Notes under the pieces: generated by a model
The model's input: the letters and a program-made list of their open reading frames with translations, nothing else
What the model was told of the DNA's origin: nothing
Databases searched by the model: none
Origin: Nocardioides yefusunii
Lineage (GTDB): Bacteria > Actinomycetota > Actinomycetes > Propionibacteriales > Nocardioidaceae
Direction of reading: 5' to 3'
DNA length: 64,000 nucleotides
Assembly: GCF_004014875.1 (NCBI RefSeq)
Contig: NZ_CP034929.1
Span: 1,364,001-1,428,000 of the forward strand
Part shown: positions 36,067-45,048 of the stretch, one piece after another
Position numbering within the stretch: position 1 is the stretch's first letter
How the letters are laid out: each line of letters begins with the position of its first letter
Program-made: the position numbers and the translations under genes

Positions 36067-36846
36067 ATGGATCTCGCCCGCATCACCACCGCCGTCACCG
36101 GAGGAGCCTCCGGGCTCGGACTCGCCACCGCCCGGCGACTGGTCGGGGCCGGGGGACACGTCACGATCATCGATCTGCCCGGCAGCGACGGGAAGGCCGT
36201 CGCCGAAGAGCTCGGGGACCGCGTCCTCTTCGCCCCTGCCGACATCACCGACGCAGGCGCATTCGGCGAGGCTCTCGACGAGGCCGACGCCCAGGCCGAC
36301 GGGCTCCGCGGCGTCGTCCACTGCGCGGGGTCGGGGCGCAAGATGCGGGTCCTGGAGAAGGACGGCTCGCCGGGGTCACTGGAGGACTTCGAGTTCGTGA
36401 TCCGCCTCAACCTCGTCGGCACCTTCAACGCCCTTCGGCTCGGGGCCGAACGCATCGCCCGCCACGACCGCATCGACGACGCGGAGAACGGCGAACGGGG
36501 AGCCGTCGTCCTGACCGCCTCGGTCGCAGCGTTCGAGGGCCAGATCGGCCAGATCAACTACTCCGCCTCCAAGGCCGGGATCGTCGGCATGACCATTGTC
36601 GCCGCCCGCGACCTCGCCTCCCGCGGTATTCGGGTCAACACCATCGCCCCCGGAATCATGGACACCCCGCTCCTGGGACGACTCCGCGACGACGTCCGCA
36701 CCTCCCTCGCAGCCACTGTTCCTCACCCTCACCGTCTGGGCCACGTCGACGAGTTCGCGTCCCTGGCCAGTCACATGCTCGAGAACGGCTACCTCAACGG
36801 GGAGACCGTCCGCCTCGACGGCGCCATCCGCATGGCTCCCCGCTGA
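36067..36846 (+). CDS. Short-chain dehydrogenase, 3-hydroxyacyl-CoA dehydrogenase type 2-like
   Basis: The 259-residue SDR has the NAD motif TGGASGLGLATA, Asp in IIDLPGSD that selects NAD, a Ser in VVLTASVAAFEG and the YSASKAG catalytic pair. The sequence resembles the 17-beta-HSD10/HADH2 group that oxidises 3-hydroxyacyl-CoA, including branched short-chain ones. A GGAGG site precedes the ATG. It lies 45 bases before an acyl-CoA dehydrogenase gene, so the two probably act in the same beta-oxidation-type route, perhaps branched-chain acid breakdown. The divergent LysR gene may control both. Confidence 0.85.
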   Translation: MDLARITTAVTGGASGLGLATARRLVGAGGHVTIIDLPGSDGKAVAEELGDRVLFAPADITDAGAFGEALDEADAQADGLRGVVHCAGSGRKMRVLEKDGSPGSLEDFEFVIRLNLVGTFNALRLGAERIARHDRIDDAENGERGAVVLTASVAAFEGQIGQINYSASKAGIVGMTIVAARDLASRGIRVNTIAPGIMDTPLLGRLRDDVRTSLAATVPHPHRLGHVDEFASLASHMLENGYLNGETVRLDGAIRMAPR

Positions 36847-36891
36847 CCCTGACCCGCACTGACCTGCACCGAATCGACCTGAGGAGCGCCG

Positions 36892-38046
36892 ATGCGCCGC
36901 ACGATCTTCGACGAGACCCACGAGTCCTACCGCCAGATGCTGCGTGACTTCATCGCCAAGGAAGTCGTCCCCGTCTACCCCGAGTGGGAAGAGGTCGGGC
37001 ACCCGCCGCGCGATTTCTACCGCCGCCTCGGTGAGATCGGCGTCCTCGGCGTCCAGGTCCCCGAGGAGTACGGCGGCGGTGGCTCGGACTCGTTCAAGTG
37101 GGCGGCCGTCACCATGGAGGAGACGAACCGGGCCGGGGTCACCTTCGGCAACTACTCCGCCCACACCAACCTGATCCTGCCCTACCTGATGCGCGGCAAC
37201 GACGTGCAGAAGAAGCGCTGGCTGCCCGGGTTCGCGTCCGGCGAGATCATGACCGCCATCGCCATGACCGAACCCGGCACCGGTTCCGACCTCGCCAACA
37301 TCTCCACCCGCGCGGTGCTGTCGGGGGACGGCAGCCACTACGTCCTCAACGGTGCCAAGACGTTCATCACCGGAGGTGTCCTGGCTGACCTCGTGCTCGT
37401 CGTCGCGCGGACCTCGCCCTACGACCCCGCCGACCGTCGCGGTGGTCTGTCGATCCTGGCCGTGGAGAGCAACTCCGACGGCTTCAGTGTCGGGAAGATG
37501 CTCAAGAAGGTCGGCCTCAAGACCTCCGACACCGCCGAACTCTCCTTCCAAGACGTGAAGGTGCCGGTCGAGAACCTGCTCGGCAATGAGGGCGACGGGT
37601 TCAGCATGCTCATGCAGAACCTCGCCCAAGAACGCCTCACGATCGCGCTCGGCACCATCTCCACCGCGGAGGCGGCGATCCGGTTCACCCAGCAGTACGT
37701 CGAGGAACGTCAGGTCTTCGGCAAGCCCGTCGCCGCGTTCCAGAACACCAAGTTCGTGCTCGCGGAGTGCTCGACCGAGGTGGTCGCCGCCCGGGTCTTC
37801 GCCGACCGTTGTCTCCAGGCTCACGACGACGGCGAGCTCTCCGTCGCCGACGCAGCCCGCGCGAAGCTGCTCTGCACCGAGGTCGCCGGACGCGTCATCG
37901 ACAAGTGCGTCCAACTCCACGGCGGCTACGGCTACGTGTGGGAGTACCCGATCGCCCGGCAGTACGCCGACATCCGCGTCTCCAGGATCTACGGCGGCAC
38001 GTCCGAGGTGATGAAGTCGATCATCGCCAAGGACATGGGTCTCTGA
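36892..38046 (+). CDS. Acyl-CoA dehydrogenase
   Basis: The 384-residue flavoprotein has the ACAD signatures IAMTEPGTGSDLANI, QVFGKPVAAFQNTKF and QLHGGYGYVWEYPIARQYAD, with the catalytic Glu in IYGGTSEVMK. It introduces a double bond into acyl-CoA and passes electrons to ETF. The substrate cannot be fixed. A GAGG site precedes the ATG at 36892. It is the second gene of a pair with the SDR. No ETF or enoyl-CoA hydratase gene is adjacent, so other steps are elsewhere. Confidence 0.92.
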   Translation: MRRTIFDETHESYRQMLRDFIAKEVVPVYPEWEEVGHPPRDFYRRLGEIGVLGVQVPEEYGGGGSDSFKWAAVTMEETNRAGVTFGNYSAHTNLILPYLMRGNDVQKKRWLPGFASGEIMTAIAMTEPGTGSDLANISTRAVLSGDGSHYVLNGAKTFITGGVLADLVLVVARTSPYDPADRRGGLSILAVESNSDGFSVGKMLKKVGLKTSDTAELSFQDVKVPVENLLGNEGDGFSMLMQNLAQERLTIALGTISTAEAAIRFTQQYVEERQVFGKPVAAFQNTKFVLAECSTEVVAARVFADRCLQAHDDGELSVADAARAKLLCTEVAGRVIDKCVQLHGGYGYVWEYPIARQYADIRVSRIYGGTSEVMKSIIAKDMGL

Positions 38047-38144
38047 CTCGCCCGGCCTCTCGTCCTGCCGCCTGCCGTGACCCGGTGACGGGTCATCGCC
38101 CAGAAACTCGTGCGTGTCAGGTGTCGGACCGCCTGCCCCGCACG

Positions 38145-38150
38145 TAGATT
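38145..38150 (+). promoter_or_regulatory. -10 box for the leaderless DUF3533-like gene
   Basis: TAGATT lies 6 bases before the ATG at 38157. Confidence 0.5.
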
Positions 38151-38156
38151 CCTTCC

Positions 38157-39182
38157 ATGTCGAACAACGACCCTGGGTTCATCGACGAGATCAAGGACGC
38201 CATCTCGTTGCGGACGGTTGCGCTCATCGCAGGCGTGCTGCTCGTGCAGGTCGCCTTCATCGCGTCCTACGTCGGCGCGTTCCACCATCAGGAACCACGC
38301 GGGATCGAGATCGGGGTGGTGGCCCCCGGCGGCCAGGCCGAGGCGCTCGCACAGCGCCTCAACGGCCTCGACGGGGAACCGCTGGACGCCACGGCCATGG
38401 CGTCGGACGTCGAGGCGCGAGACCAGATCGAGCGGGGCGAGCTCGTGGCCGCGCTCGTCGTCGACCCCGCCGGTACCCAGGACACCCTGCTGGTGGCCAG
38501 TGCTCGTGGCGAGTCGCTCAAGGGCGCGGTGCAGCAGGTGCTGACGGCCGTGGAGACCGAGCAGCAACGCACCCTGGCGAGCGAGGACGTCGTGCCACTG
38601 CAGGACGGCGACGCTCGTGGGATGAGCGGCTTCTACCTCGTCATCGGCTGGCTGGTGGGCGGGTACCTGGTCGCTGCGCTGCTGGGCGTCGCCAAGGGAG
38701 CACGCCCTGCGAACAGGCACCGAGCGGTGATCCGGCTGGGAGCGATGGTCCCGTACGCGGTGGCGTCCGGCCTGTTGGGTGCGGTCGTCGTGGGCCCGCT
38801 CATCGGGGCGCTCGAAGGTCACTTCTGGGCCGTCGCCGGGGTCGGCATGCTGCTCGTGCTCTCCTCGGCCACGGTGACGATGGCGCTGGAGGTCCTGGCC
38901 GGAACCATCGGCATCGGCATCACTGTCCTGCTCTTCGTGGTGCTGGGCAATCCGAGTGCCGGTGGCGCCTACCAGACCGAGCTCCTGCCGGGTCTGTGGC
39001 GCGGTGTGGGGCAGTGGTTGCCCAACGGTGCAGGCACCACCGCGCTGCGCGACATCGTCTACTTCGACGGGAACGGGGCGTCCGGCCCGATCCTCGTCAT
39101 CGTCGTGTGGGCGCTCGTCGGCGCAGTGGTGACCCTTGCTGTCACGGGTCTGCGTGACCGTCAGGCGGCGCGAAGCACCTGA
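38157..39182 (+). CDS. DUF3533/YhgE-like multi-span membrane protein
   Basis: The 341-residue protein has one N-terminal helix (about residues 20-42), a soluble extracytoplasmic part to about residue 155, and then five or six helices (GFYLVIGWLVGGYLVAALLG onward). This is the layout of DUF3533/Pip-type ABC-2-like permeases. The soluble part (ERGELVAALVVDPAG) is typical of the family. No ATPase gene is adjacent. Homologues are tied to membrane stress and drug resistance, but the role here is unknown. The start is set by the leaderless -10 box. Confidence 0.7.
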   Translation: MSNNDPGFIDEIKDAISLRTVALIAGVLLVQVAFIASYVGAFHHQEPRGIEIGVVAPGGQAEALAQRLNGLDGEPLDATAMASDVEARDQIERGELVAALVVDPAGTQDTLLVASARGESLKGAVQQVLTAVETEQQRTLASEDVVPLQDGDARGMSGFYLVIGWLVGGYLVAALLGVAKGARPANRHRAVIRLGAMVPYAVASGLLGAVVVGPLIGALEGHFWAVAGVGMLLVLSSATVTMALEVLAGTIGIGITVLLFVVLGNPSAGGAYQTELLPGLWRGVGQWLPNGAGTTALRDIVYFDGNGASGPILVIVVWALVGAVVTLAVTGLRDRQAARST

Positions 39183-39263
39183 CGCCGAATTCTGGGCCCA
39201 CGGGGGTGCTGTTCGGTGCTCACCGTTCATGGAGTGACGGGCTCGTCCCGTGTGGAGGTGGAG

Positions 39264-39878
39264 ATGGTCCGCAGTCAGTTCCGTGGCGCGATCGTGGGCG
39301 TCGGCACGTCGCGTGGGGTGCGAATCGTCGTAGGGCGATGGCACTCGTCACCGCTGGGCAGTTTCGCCGACGTCATGGTGGAGACCGCCGACGGTCACCG
39401 CATCCTTCTGGCGCCGAACGACGAGGTCGCCGAGTTCGTCTCGGCCACGTACTCCTTCGACTCGATCCGCACCGAGGACGTGCACGTGGACGAGTACGCC
39501 GTGGGGCAGGGCGCGGAGCGGTGGTCGGTGTGGTCCGACTCCCTCGACCTCCACCTGACGTTCGGCGGTCGCACCGCGCTCGGCAAGGTCCTGCGACTCG
39601 TCCCGGCACGCATCGCCGAGAGCCCGGCCTGGTGCACGGTCACCGACCCCGTGGCCCGCGTCGTCATGCGGGGTGTACGCACTCGCGGCAGCGCGAACGA
39701 GGGACGGCGGGAGTGGTACGGAGCCACCGACCACCACGCCGTCACCGCCGTGTCGGGCACCTTCGACGGGGCGGCACTCGGGACGCTGCGCCCCGTCCTG
39801 CCGTCACCACAGTTCGGGTTCTCCTCCACGCCGACCACACCCTCGATCACCCGGGTCGTCACCACCGTCGAGTGGTGA
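39264..39878 (+). CDS. Actinobacterial protein of unknown function
   Basis: The 204-residue protein is beta-rich with few helices: FRGAIVGVGTSRGVRIVVGR, MVETADGHRILLAPNDEVAE and WYGATDHHAVTAVSGTFDG are its clearest blocks. I know this pattern from actinobacterial hypothetical proteins but can name no function. There is no signal peptide or membrane helix. ATG 39264 is chosen because GGAGGTGGAG lies right before it; a GTG 16 codons earlier is also open. A triple 23-base repeat follows its stop. Confidence 0.6.
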   Translation: MVRSQFRGAIVGVGTSRGVRIVVGRWHSSPLGSFADVMVETADGHRILLAPNDEVAEFVSATYSFDSIRTEDVHVDEYAVGQGAERWSVWSDSLDLHLTFGGRTALGKVLRLVPARIAESPAWCTVTDPVARVVMRGVRTRGSANEGRREWYGATDHHAVTAVSGTFDGAALGTLRPVLPSPQFGFSSTPTTPSITRVVTTVEW

Positions 39879-39886
39879 CGGGCCGA

Positions 39887-39955
39887 GGCGCACGCCGAGC
39901 CGCGCCGGGGGCGCACGCCGAGCCGCGCCGGGGGCGCACGCCGAGCCGCGCCGGG
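39887..39955. repeat. Three perfect 23-base tandem repeats
   Basis: The unit is 23 bases and GC-rich, and occurs at 39887-39909, 39910-39932 and 39933-39955 without a mismatch. It fills nearly the whole gap between two convergent genes. The copy number may vary between strains by slippage. It could help end transcription, since each unit can fold, but no function is shown. Confidence 0.85.
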
Positions 39956-39956
39956 G

Positions 39957-40736
39957 TCAGTGCAGGTGGTCGAGATCCTCGGCGATCGCCCGCGCGGTGG
40001 CCTGCACCTGGTCGAGACGGTCGAGCGGGTCGAGGGGCGAATTCATCGGCAGGGACACGTTGATCGCGGCCGGGATCTTCCCGTCGCTGGTCCGCACCGG
40101 CACGGCGATCGAGCGCAGGCCGAGTTCCAGTTCCTGGGTCACCACTGCGTAGCCCTGCTCGCGCACCTGCACCAGTTCGGCCCGCAGCACGTCAGGGTCG
40201 GTGACGGTGTGGGCGGTGAGTGCAGGCAACGTCTCCGGGAGCGCGAGGTCGCGTTCGGCAGCCAGCAGCACGCGGCCCATCGACGTCGCGTGGGCCGGGA
40301 ATCGAGTCCCGACGGTGATGCCCACCGTCATCAGCCGGCGCGTCGAGCAGCGGGCGACGTAGACGATGTCGGTGCCGTCCAGCACCGCGCAGGAGGTCGA
40401 TTCGCCCAGCGCGGCCGACAGCTTCTCCAGGTGCGGGTGCGCCACCTGCGGCAGACCCAGACCGGCCAGGTAGGCGGTGCCGAGCTTGAGCACCTGCGGA
40501 GTCAGCGTGAACGCCTTGCCGTCGGTGCGGACGTAGCCGAGCTCGACCAGGGTGAGCAGCAGCCGCCGACAGGTCGCCCGGGACAGGCCGGTTCGCTTCG
40601 AGACGTCGCTGAGCGTCATCGTGGCGTGCTCGGCGTCGAAGCTGGTGATCACCTCGAGCCCGCGGGCAAGCGCCTGGACGAACTCGTCCCCGGGCGTGCG
40701 CCGCTGCGGTGCGTCGGGGATGGGGTGCTCACTCAC
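39957..40736 (-). CDS. pcaR: IclR-family regulator of the PcaR/PobR type
   Basis: The 259-residue protein has the beta-ketoadipate regulator pattern: FVQALARGLEVITSFD, LSDVSKRTGLSRATCRRLLL, LVELGYVRTDGKAFTLTP, then an effector domain with CAVLDGTDIVYVARCSTRR and SMGRVLLA. PcaR-type proteins bind beta-ketoadipate and control pca operons. GTG 40736 lies 7 bases after TAGGGT (leaderless). It sits between the pcaFIJ and pob/pca blocks. The tandem palindromes before pcaF are a likely target. The second IclR gene at 50996 is a different branch. Confidence 0.8.
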   Translation of the reverse strand: MSEHPIPDAPQRRTPGDEFVQALARGLEVITSFDAEHATMTLSDVSKRTGLSRATCRRLLLTLVELGYVRTDGKAFTLTPQVLKLGTAYLAGLGLPQVAHPHLEKLSAALGESTSCAVLDGTDIVYVARCSTRRLMTVGITVGTRFPAHATSMGRVLLAAERDLALPETLPALTAHTVTDPDVLRAELVQVREQGYAVVTQELELGLRSIAVPVRTSDGKIPAAINVSLPMNSPLDPLDRLDQVQATARAIAEDLDHLH

Positions 40737-40743
40737 GGGGCAG

Positions 40744-40749
40744 ACCCTA
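40744..40749 (-). promoter_or_regulatory. -10 box for leaderless pcaR
   Basis: TAGGGT on the minus strand lies 7 bases before the GTG start. Confidence 0.45.
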
Positions 40750-40964
40750 TCGGCGGTCCCCGCCGGGCGGACGTCAGGGATGACGGGGCGACCGCCCAAG
40801 GGCTCCCGGGCGTCAGGTCACCGTCGCAGCCCCTGGACTCCACGGCTGCTGGACTCAACGGCTGCGCTGCACGGCCCGGCGGCAGATGCCACCTCCGTCG
40901 TGCAGCAGTTGCCTCCGCCGGGTGCATCAGCGGCTGCGCATCACTCCAGTGCCCACTCCAGTGC

Positions 40965-42896
40965 TCAGTCCAGCGCTCCCAGCGCCCGGATCGCGGGGAG
41001 TCTCAGGGCCGACCGGGTGGCGAGGAGGGCGGTCACGGTCGTCAACGCCGCCGTCAGCACCGTCATGGCGGCCAGCAGCCCCCAGGGAATCGCGACCACG
41101 GCGGTTCCGTAGACACGCTCGGTCGCTGCCCAGATCCCGACGAGGGCGAGCACCGCCGTGATCGCGCCGAGAACCAGACCGATGGTGGTGGCCGCCAGGG
41201 CTTCGAGGACGGTCGCCCCGTGGATCTGCTGCCGGGTCAGGCCGCTCAGCCTGAGCGTGGCGAGCTCGCTGCGGCGCTGACCGATGGAGATGGCCACGGT
41301 GCTCAGCACGCTGATCAGGGCGTACAGACTGCCCAGACCCACGATGGCCGCCATCACCGCCCTGTTCTCCGCCTCGCTCGCGCTGGTCTGCTCCACCGCG
41401 GACTCCGACGGCGTCAGCACGCTGGTGGCGCCCGCAGCCGCCAGCGACTGCTCCACCACGTCCCGGTCGGCGTCGCCGGCGAGCTGGATCAGGACCGACG
41501 TGGGGCCCTCGAGCATCTCTGCGGGCAGCACGGAACGGTCGACGTAGAAGCCGTCGACACCGGCGAGGGTCTCCGACATGCGGGCCGCCTCGTCCAGCCT
41601 GACGGTGTCGTTGCCGACGTCGAGCGTGATCTCGTCGTAGTGGCTGCTGACCGAGGTGGAGTCCAGGCCGGGGCCGAACACGACGGAGCGCTGCCCGAAG
41701 TCCGACAGGTCTCCGGTGTCGGGCCGCTGCAGGTGGGTGGCGCGGAAGGCATCGGGGTCGACGGCCACCACGGTGCCCAGCCCCGGGGTGGTGGTGCGTC
41801 CGGTGGTGAGCTGGATCTCCGGGGAAATGACTGTCTCGGGTGCAGCCAGCGCGACGCCCTCGATGGCGTTGACGGCGGCCAGGTCGATGCTGTCGCCGGT
41901 GGCGACCAGGTCAGCCGCCAGCAGCGTCTCGGCCTCGACGACAGTCGCCTTGCTCTGGGTGTCGAGGATGCCCTGCAGCCCCATGACCAGACCGACGAGC
42001 ACGATCATCGGCGCGGCACACGAGGCAGTGCGGCGCACGGAGTCACGCAGGTTCGCCACCCCCACCTCGACGACCACCGAGCGTCGCGCCCACGCGGTGA
42101 GGACTCCTGCGGCGGCCGGCACGAGCAGCGGAGCGAGTCGGCTCGTCGCGACGGAACCGGTGATGATGATTCCCAGCCCCAGCAGGATCGTCAGGAGCAG
42201 GCCGCCCCCCGCGGCCGCGACATAGGTCTGCAGGGCGGTGAGCACCAGGGCAGTCACTGCGACGATCCACCGCCGCACCGTCATCACCCGCTGTTCGTCA
42301 GCGGTACGGCGGAGCGCATCCAGTGGCTTCAGCCGGGTGGCGCGCTTGGCCGTGCCCCGGGCTCCGAGGAAGCACACCGTGAAGGCAACCACCAGGTCGA
42401 TGACCAGGACGGCTGTCCGGACGGGGGTGGCAGCTCCGTCGGGGAAGACACCGAGCCCGGACAGGAGTGCCCGTTGCACCGTCGTGAGGCCGGTGCCGAG
42501 CACGGCGCCCGCGAGCGTACCCAGCACGGCAGCCACACAGCCTTCGGCGAGGAGGAGCCCACGGATCTGCTTGGCGGTGACCCCGCCGAGCCTGAGCACG
42601 GCCAGGTCACGCCGGCGTTGGTCGACGGCGAATCCGAAGGTCGAACCGACGACGAAGATCGTCAGGAAGGCACCGAGCGTCACCGTCATCCCGGTCAGGG
42701 TGCCCGTCGCGCTGACCGCTTCCTGGCAGGCTTCAGCCTGCTCGACGCTCGCCCCAGCTGGCGCTTCGGAGTTCTCGACGCCGAGGATGATCGTCATCCC
42801 GGCGTGGACGATGGCGACGCCGGCGGTGACGGCCAGGACCGTTCCGACGAAGAGCTGCCAGCGGTCGACGAACGTGCGGAGGGCGAGGCGGATCAT
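40965..42896 (-). CDS. FtsX/MacB-type ABC transporter permease
   Basis: The 643-residue protein has two FtsX-type membrane modules, each with a helix pair at QRRRDLAVLRLGGVTAKQIR and QRRSELATLRLSGLTRQQIH. A central extracytoplasmic domain lies between about residues 330 and 480. The count of about eight to ten helices fits a single fused permease that works with the upstream ATPase. Such transporters export lipids or peptides or sense cell-envelope stress. It overlaps the ATPase gene by 4 bases. A two-component system lies divergent, as for bacitracin-type resistance modules. Confidence 0.85.
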   Translation of the reverse strand: MIRLALRTFVDRWQLFVGTVLAVTAGVAIVHAGMTIILGVENSEAPAGASVEQAEACQEAVSATGTLTGMTVTLGAFLTIFVVGSTFGFAVDQRRRDLAVLRLGGVTAKQIRGLLLAEGCVAAVLGTLAGAVLGTGLTTVQRALLSGLGVFPDGAATPVRTAVLVIDLVVAFTVCFLGARGTAKRATRLKPLDALRRTADEQRVMTVRRWIVAVTALVLTALQTYVAAAGGGLLLTILLGLGIIITGSVATSRLAPLLVPAAAGVLTAWARRSVVVEVGVANLRDSVRRTASCAAPMIVLVGLVMGLQGILDTQSKATVVEAETLLAADLVATGDSIDLAAVNAIEGVALAAPETVISPEIQLTTGRTTTPGLGTVVAVDPDAFRATHLQRPDTGDLSDFGQRSVVFGPGLDSTSVSSHYDEITLDVGNDTVRLDEAARMSETLAGVDGFYVDRSVLPAEMLEGPTSVLIQLAGDADRDVVEQSLAAAGATSVLTPSESAVEQTSASEAENRAVMAAIVGLGSLYALISVLSTVAISIGQRRSELATLRLSGLTRQQIHGATVLEALAATTIGLVLGAITAVLALVGIWAATERVYGTAVVAIPWGLLAAMTVLTAALTTVTALLATRSALRLPAIRALGALD

Positions 42897-43660
42897 CCGT
42901 GCGCTCCCGACAGCGCCGGGGTCTCGAGATCGGCCAGGGTGGCCGCGATCTGAGTCGCGTCGGCGCCGCTCAGCGTCGTGACCAGACGGCCGTCACGGAG
43001 GAACACCACGTGGTCCGCTCGAGCGGCCGCCACCGGGTCGTGCGTGACCATCAGGATGGTCTGTGCCTGCTGGTCCACGAGCGTACGGAGCAGGTCGAGC
43101 ACCGTTGCGGCGGATGCGCTGTCCAGCGCTCCGGTCGGTTCGTCAGCGAACAGGATGCTCGGCCGGGTGGCCAGAGCGCGCGCAATCGCCACCCGCTGCT
43201 GCTGGCCCCCGGAGAGTTCCCTCGGCTTGTGACGGGCGTGCTTGCCCAGACCGAGTGATCCCAGGGCATCGAGCGCGGCTCGGTCGGCTCCCTTGCGGCC
43301 CGCCAGCCGCAGGGGGAGGGAGACGTTCTGCACCGCGTTCAAGGCAGCGACGAGGTTGAACTGCTGGAACACGAACCCGATCTCGGTGCGCCGCATCCGG
43401 GTCAGCAGGTCGTCGCTCAGGCTCGCGATGTCACGGCCGTCGAGGAAGACCTGTCCGGAATCGGGAGTGTCCAGCCCGGCCGCGCAGTTCAGCAGCGTCG
43501 ACTTGCCGGACCCGGAGGGACCCATGACGGCCGTCCACGAACCGCGTCGGCAGCCGAGCGTGATGCGGTCGAGGGCCGTGAGGGTCGAGCTTCCTGACTG
43601 GTAGGTGCGGGTCACGTCCTGGAGGTGCAACACCGTGGCGTGCGCAGCAGATTCGGTCAT
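42893..43660 (-). CDS. ABC transporter ATPase of the MacB/LolD type
   Basis: The 255-residue ATPase has Walker A GPSGSGKSTLLNC, Q-loop FVFQQFNLVAAL, signature LSGGQQQRVAIARAL and Walker B ILFADEPTGALDS, followed by the His switch MVTHDPVA. All are intact. It drives the following permease, with which it overlaps by 4 bases (ATGA). The divergent gap of 110 bases contains a palindrome and the histidine kinase promoter, so the two transcripts are probably regulated together. Confidence 0.92.
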   Translation of the reverse strand: MTESAAHATVLHLQDVTRTYQSGSSTLTALDRITLGCRRGSWTAVMGPSGSGKSTLLNCAAGLDTPDSGQVFLDGRDIASLSDDLLTRMRRTEIGFVFQQFNLVAALNAVQNVSLPLRLAGRKGADRAALDALGSLGLGKHARHKPRELSGGQQQRVAIARALATRPSILFADEPTGALDSASAATVLDLLRTLVDQQAQTILMVTHDPVAAARADHVVFLRDGRLVTTLSGADATQIAATLADLETPALSGAHG

Positions 43661-43717
43661 GGGGCCCAGTCCATCGCGGGAGGCACCCTCCGGGCAGTGG
43701 GGCCGGACGGTCAGTTC

Positions 43718-43739
43718 GAGGTAGGGGTAGCCCTACCTC
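43718..43739. promoter_or_regulatory. Palindrome between the ABC operon and the histidine kinase gene
   Basis: A perfect 9-base inverted repeat (GAGGTAGGG / CCCTACCTC) with a 4-base spacer is centred about 42 bases before the predicted kinase transcript start and 68 bases before the ATPase ATG. It suits binding by the NarL-type response regulator encoded here. Confidence 0.45.
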
Positions 43740-43758
43740 TTTGGCGGATCTGGGTTCG

Positions 43759-43764
43759 TACAAT
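43759..43764 (+). promoter_or_regulatory. -10 box for the leaderless histidine kinase gene
   Basis: TACAAT lies 6 bases before the GTG at 43771. A start further upstream (TTG 43741) would overlap the promoter. Confidence 0.55.
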
Positions 43765-43770
43765 GACGCG

Positions 43771-45048
43771 GTGAGTGGACGAGAACCCGCGCCCCGGGCA
43801 GTGCCGGAGATCGGACGATGGCGCGGCTCGGTCTACTGCGCAGCGGTGGGGACGCAGGCCCTGGTGGCCCTGGCCGTCGTGGTGGCGCTCGGCACCCCGG
43901 TGGGCCTCGGGCTGGCAGGTCCGGCACGGGGGAGCGCGGCGGCCGGAGCCTGGGTCGTCGCGGGCCTCGCGCTGCTCGGTCTGGGACTCCCGTGCGTGGC
44001 GATCGTCCTCGCGCGCCTCGGCTGGAACGGTGCGGCCGCTCTCCTCGAACGTTCCCCGGGCCAACCTTTCGAGGTGCGGTTGCGTGAGCTGCGGACCCTC
44101 ACCCGACCGCTGGCCTACGCCGTCGTCATGGTCACGATCGGCGGCGTCGTCGCACTCGTCGTCCTCCTGCTGGTGATCGCGGCGGTGGTGGCACTGCTCA
44201 GCCCGTGGCTGACTGCCGGAGGCGACGAAGTGGTGATCGGGCCGGTCACCCTCAGCACGACGCCGCAGTCGGTCCTGGCCGCGGTGTGCGCGGTCGGGCT
44301 GCTGACCGGACTCGTCAGCGCCTCCTCGAGGTTGGCTCGGGTGCACTGCGCGGTGGTGCTCCAGCTGCTGACCAGCCCCGAGCAGCGGCTCCAGAGCGAC
44401 CTGACTGCGACCGTGCGCTCGCGCGCCCGCTTGGTGCGAGCATTCGACGTCGAACGGCGAAGGATCGAGCGCGACCTGCACGACGGTGTGCAGCCCCAGC
44501 TGATGTCCATCAGCATGACGCTCGGGCTCGCCCTCGCGATGATGCCACCCGATGCTCCCGGGCGCTCGGACGTCATGCGTGCCCAGCACCAGGCGAAGGA
44601 CACGTTGGAGGCACTGCGCCGCTTCGTGCGCAACATCCATCCCCAGGTGCTCATCGACCACGGTCTGGGCGCGGCAGTGGGGGAGCTCGCCGACACCCTC
44701 CCGATCTCGATCAGGATCGAGGACAGACTCGGCGACCGGCTGCCCGCAGAGGTCGAGACCAACCTGTACTTCTGCGTCGCGGAGCTCCTCACGAACGTGG
44801 TCAAGCACTCCGGGGCCACCCACGCCGTGGTCCGCCTGGGCCGGCCCGGGCCGCGAGCCGTCGAGGTCGTCGTCGAGGACGACGGGCACGGAGGAGCGGG
44901 CATCGGACGCAACGACAACAGCGGGCTCGACGGCATCGCGGACCGTGTCGCCGCACTCGACGGCACCCTGAGCATCGACTCACCCCTGGGCGGGCCGACG
45001 GTCGTCGCCATCACCGTCACCGCGCCGGAAGGGACCGTCCATGACTGA
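43771..45048 (+). CDS. Sensor histidine kinase, NarL/DesK type
   Basis: The 425-residue protein has four hydrophobic segments in the first 190 residues, then a HisKA_3 dimerisation helix (RRRIERDLHDGVQPQLMSIS, His phospho-acceptor) and a HATPase_c domain (VAELLTNVVKHSGATHAVV, VEDDGHGGAG, LDGIADRVAALDG). It has no large sensor domain, so it probably senses within the membrane or through the divergent transporter. It overlaps the response regulator by 8 bases. The GTG start is set by the leaderless -10 box. Confidence 0.9.
   Translation: MSGREPAPRAVPEIGRWRGSVYCAAVGTQALVALAVVVALGTPVGLGLAGPARGSAAAGAWVVAGLALLGLGLPCVAIVLARLGWNGAAALLERSPGQPFEVRLRELRTLTRPLAYAVVMVTIGGVVALVVLLLVIAAVVALLSPWLTAGGDEVVIGPVTLSTTPQSVLAAVCAVGLLTGLVSASSRLARVHCAVVLQLLTSPEQRLQSDLTATVRSRARLVRAFDVERRRIERDLHDGVQPQLMSISMTLGLALAMMPPDAPGRSDVMRAQHQAKDTLEALRRFVRNIHPQVLIDHGLGAAVGELADTLPISIRIEDRLGDRLPAEVETNLYFCVAELLTNVVKHSGATHAVVRLGRPGPRAVEVVVEDDGHGGAGIGRNDNSGLDGIADRVAALDGTLSIDSPLGGPTVVAITVTAPEGTVHD

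Noticed and set aside
39887..39955. CRISPR array
   Set aside because: The units are directly adjacent without spacers and no cas genes are present.
39960..42953. 997-codon plus-strand frame through pcaR and the permease
   Set aside because: Composition is Gly/Arg/His/Gln-rich without domains; both minus-strand genes are clear.
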